Assembly: GCA_002914845.1 (NCBI GenBank)
Contig: JXTC01000149.1
Location: 390,238-454,237 of the forward strand
DNA: 64,000 nucleotides
Direction: 5' to 3'
From: Trema orientale
Lineage: Eukaryota > Streptophyta > Magnoliopsida > Rosales > Cannabaceae
Positions 62,351-64,000 of the stretch are shown one piece after another. The notes under the pieces were generated by a model. That model saw nothing but the letters and a program-made list of their open reading frames with translations, had not been told where the DNA came from and ran no database searches. Position 1 is the stretch's first letter, and each line of letters opens with the position of its first letter. Position numbers and translations under genes: made by a program.

Positions 62351-62689
62351 AACCCAAAAAAAAAATAAAGATTGAAAAAGGTGAGAAAGAAGGAAAAAAA
62401 AAAAAAAGAACTTTAAAAAAAGTGAAATTGTAACATGCTAGTTCTGGAACCCTCACATTTTTTAGTATGTGTATATTATTTCTTTATAATAGGAGATTCA
62501 TTTCTTCTATAACAAAAAAAGTTGGTTTTATTTACCATTTTGCCACCGCCTGTTTTAATTCATATATATACAACTATTTGTTTCCCACGGTGTATATAAA
62601 ACATTTATTTTAGGTTCACCGTATATCTGTAATACTTATTTCATTTAGGTGTAAAAACCTAAAAAAACGCTTTTCTATGGTAGATATCA

Positions 62690-63097
62690 TCAAGCGGGTC
62701 CAAGGAAACTGAGATGAGCCCAACTTTTACTGGGTCTTATATTGGCGATCCATAAATTTTTCAACGATATCGTCCCTTGGATCCCACCAATAACGACAAG
62801 CAGTGACGTCATTCCCCTCCAAAATGCCTCCGAAAGGAAAGGGACAACGATAAATATGCCAAACGTGGCGTGCAAACGGAGCGCATGACACCTCATCTTG
62901 TCCACGTGTCACATTTTTATTGGGAATCTTTGTGGCAGTAGGTTTCCTTTGCCGTGACCAAGTCGTCTACCTTTCTCTTATAAATTAAGCCTTAGGACCC
63001 TCAACTTAACCTCCCATTACAACGCGATTTCTCATATTTTCTTCTTTGTTTTCTAAATCAATCAAACCAACGAAAGCAAATTCGCATCAATCTCAAG
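62690..63097 (+). promoter_or_regulatory. Polyubiquitin promoter and first non-coding exon
   Basis: A less AT-rich promoter. It has a perfect TGACGTCA element (62804-62811, bZIP/as-1 type), a G-box CACGTG (62903-62908) within TCCACGTGTCA, and a TATA box cttataaatt (62977-62986). Transcription should start about 30 bases further on, near 63010-63020. The non-coding exon ends TCTCAAG at 63097, followed by the donor GTAAAG. Confidence 0.8.
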
Positions 63098-63769
63098 GTA
63101 AAGAATCGCTATCTTTTCTCGAATTTTTTATTTTTTATTTTTTTTGGGTTACTCATCGAAAATTTTGTTTAGTTAAAAGAGAAATTTTTTTATTATCTTT
63201 TTAGTTTTGATCTGAGCTAATATTAACGACCGATTATGGTCTTAGCATGACGTTTTTATATTCGAAAATTGCATATCTTGTATGTCCTTTAGATATTCTG
63301 GCCAATTTGCCTTATACATATTTTCAAATAATATAGTCGAATTTCGATTTTGATTTTTCTCGATTTTTGATTTCGATGTTTTTTTTTTTCCTTTTTTTTT
63401 TGTATTTAAAAAAAAAAAACTTTGGCTGTTAATTTTTTTTTTTTTTTGGGTTGAAATCTTGATTCGATCTTGCGTTCTAAATACTTGGGGGAAATATCCC
63501 GTTTATCAAATTTTTTAAGATATTGATTTAAATCGATAATTTTAGCTTTTTATTTTCTTTAGACTGTATATGTAATTGGGTTTCGTTTGTTTTATCTTTT
63601 GGGCTTTAAAAATTATGATTTTGTTGTGATCTTGATTCGATCTTGTTAGTTCAGCGTTATTTTTTTTTTTTTTTTGGGGAAAAATTACAATTTATCATCT
63701 TAATGAATTGCTGTTTAATTTTTTTGTTAAGTTTCGGTTGATCTTTTGATAAGAAATCTGTATTTTTAG
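63098..63769 (+). other. 5'-UTR leader intron of the polyubiquitin gene
   Basis: A 672-bp T-rich intron with donor CAAG|GTAAAG and acceptor TTTTTAG placed immediately before the start codon. A long leader intron ending right at the ATG is characteristic of plant polyubiquitin genes and is known in the family to raise expression. Confidence 0.9.

Positions 63770-64000
<231 letters not shown>

Overview
The window is nuclear DNA of a flowering plant, probably a eudicot. The evidence is AT-rich intergenic DNA, genes with many GT-AG introns, plant-type proteins (a gibberellin 2-oxidase, and a TDP1 with an N-terminal FHA-like domain), plant-lineage Copia and Ty3/Gypsy elements, and a polyubiquitin gene with a leader intron. 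The species cannot be named from the sequence.

Layout. 1-3386: a minus-strand Copia retrotransposon fossil that runs off the left edge. 6725-8701: a three-exon C20 gibberellin 2-oxidase (GA2ox8-like) whose first intron carries a complete tRNA-Val(CAC). About 10.2-42.7 kb: a nested stack of transposable elements. An old long-LTR Gypsy-like remnant was hit by a Copia element (11841-33163) and by a second Gypsy-type LTR (33289-40970). The Copia in turn holds a CACTA element (with a MITE inside it) and a younger SIRE-type Copia (21037-30678, perfect 5-bp target duplication). The second Gypsy LTR holds a complete-structure Gypsy element of its own family in the opposite orientation. 43287-43669: a hAT MITE with a perfect 8-bp duplication.

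44362-55266 is a gene island, all on the plus strand: a DNAJC25-type ER membrane J-protein (10 exons), tyrosyl-DNA phosphodiesterase TDP1 (16 exons) and an intronless protein with three ubiquitin-like domains. 55.3-62.6 kb is again repeats: a Mutator-type MITE, a partial Copia with an unusually structured 5' leader, and degenerate satellite-like DNA. 62.7-64.0 kb holds the promoter, leader intron and first ubiquitin unit of a polyubiquitin gene that continues past the right edge.

The host genes do not form a pathway. They cover gibberellin inactivation, ER protein folding, repair of topoisomerase I-DNA adducts and ubiquitin biology. The observation most worth following is in the leader of the Copia at 56.8-59.4 kb: three hairpins about 90 bp apart share one 12-nt loop, while their 10-12 bp stems differ in sequence but still pair. 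The same leader holds an array of GGCGCC-type palindromes. All exon borders come from reading splice signals and known family sequences by eye; no search or alignment program was run.
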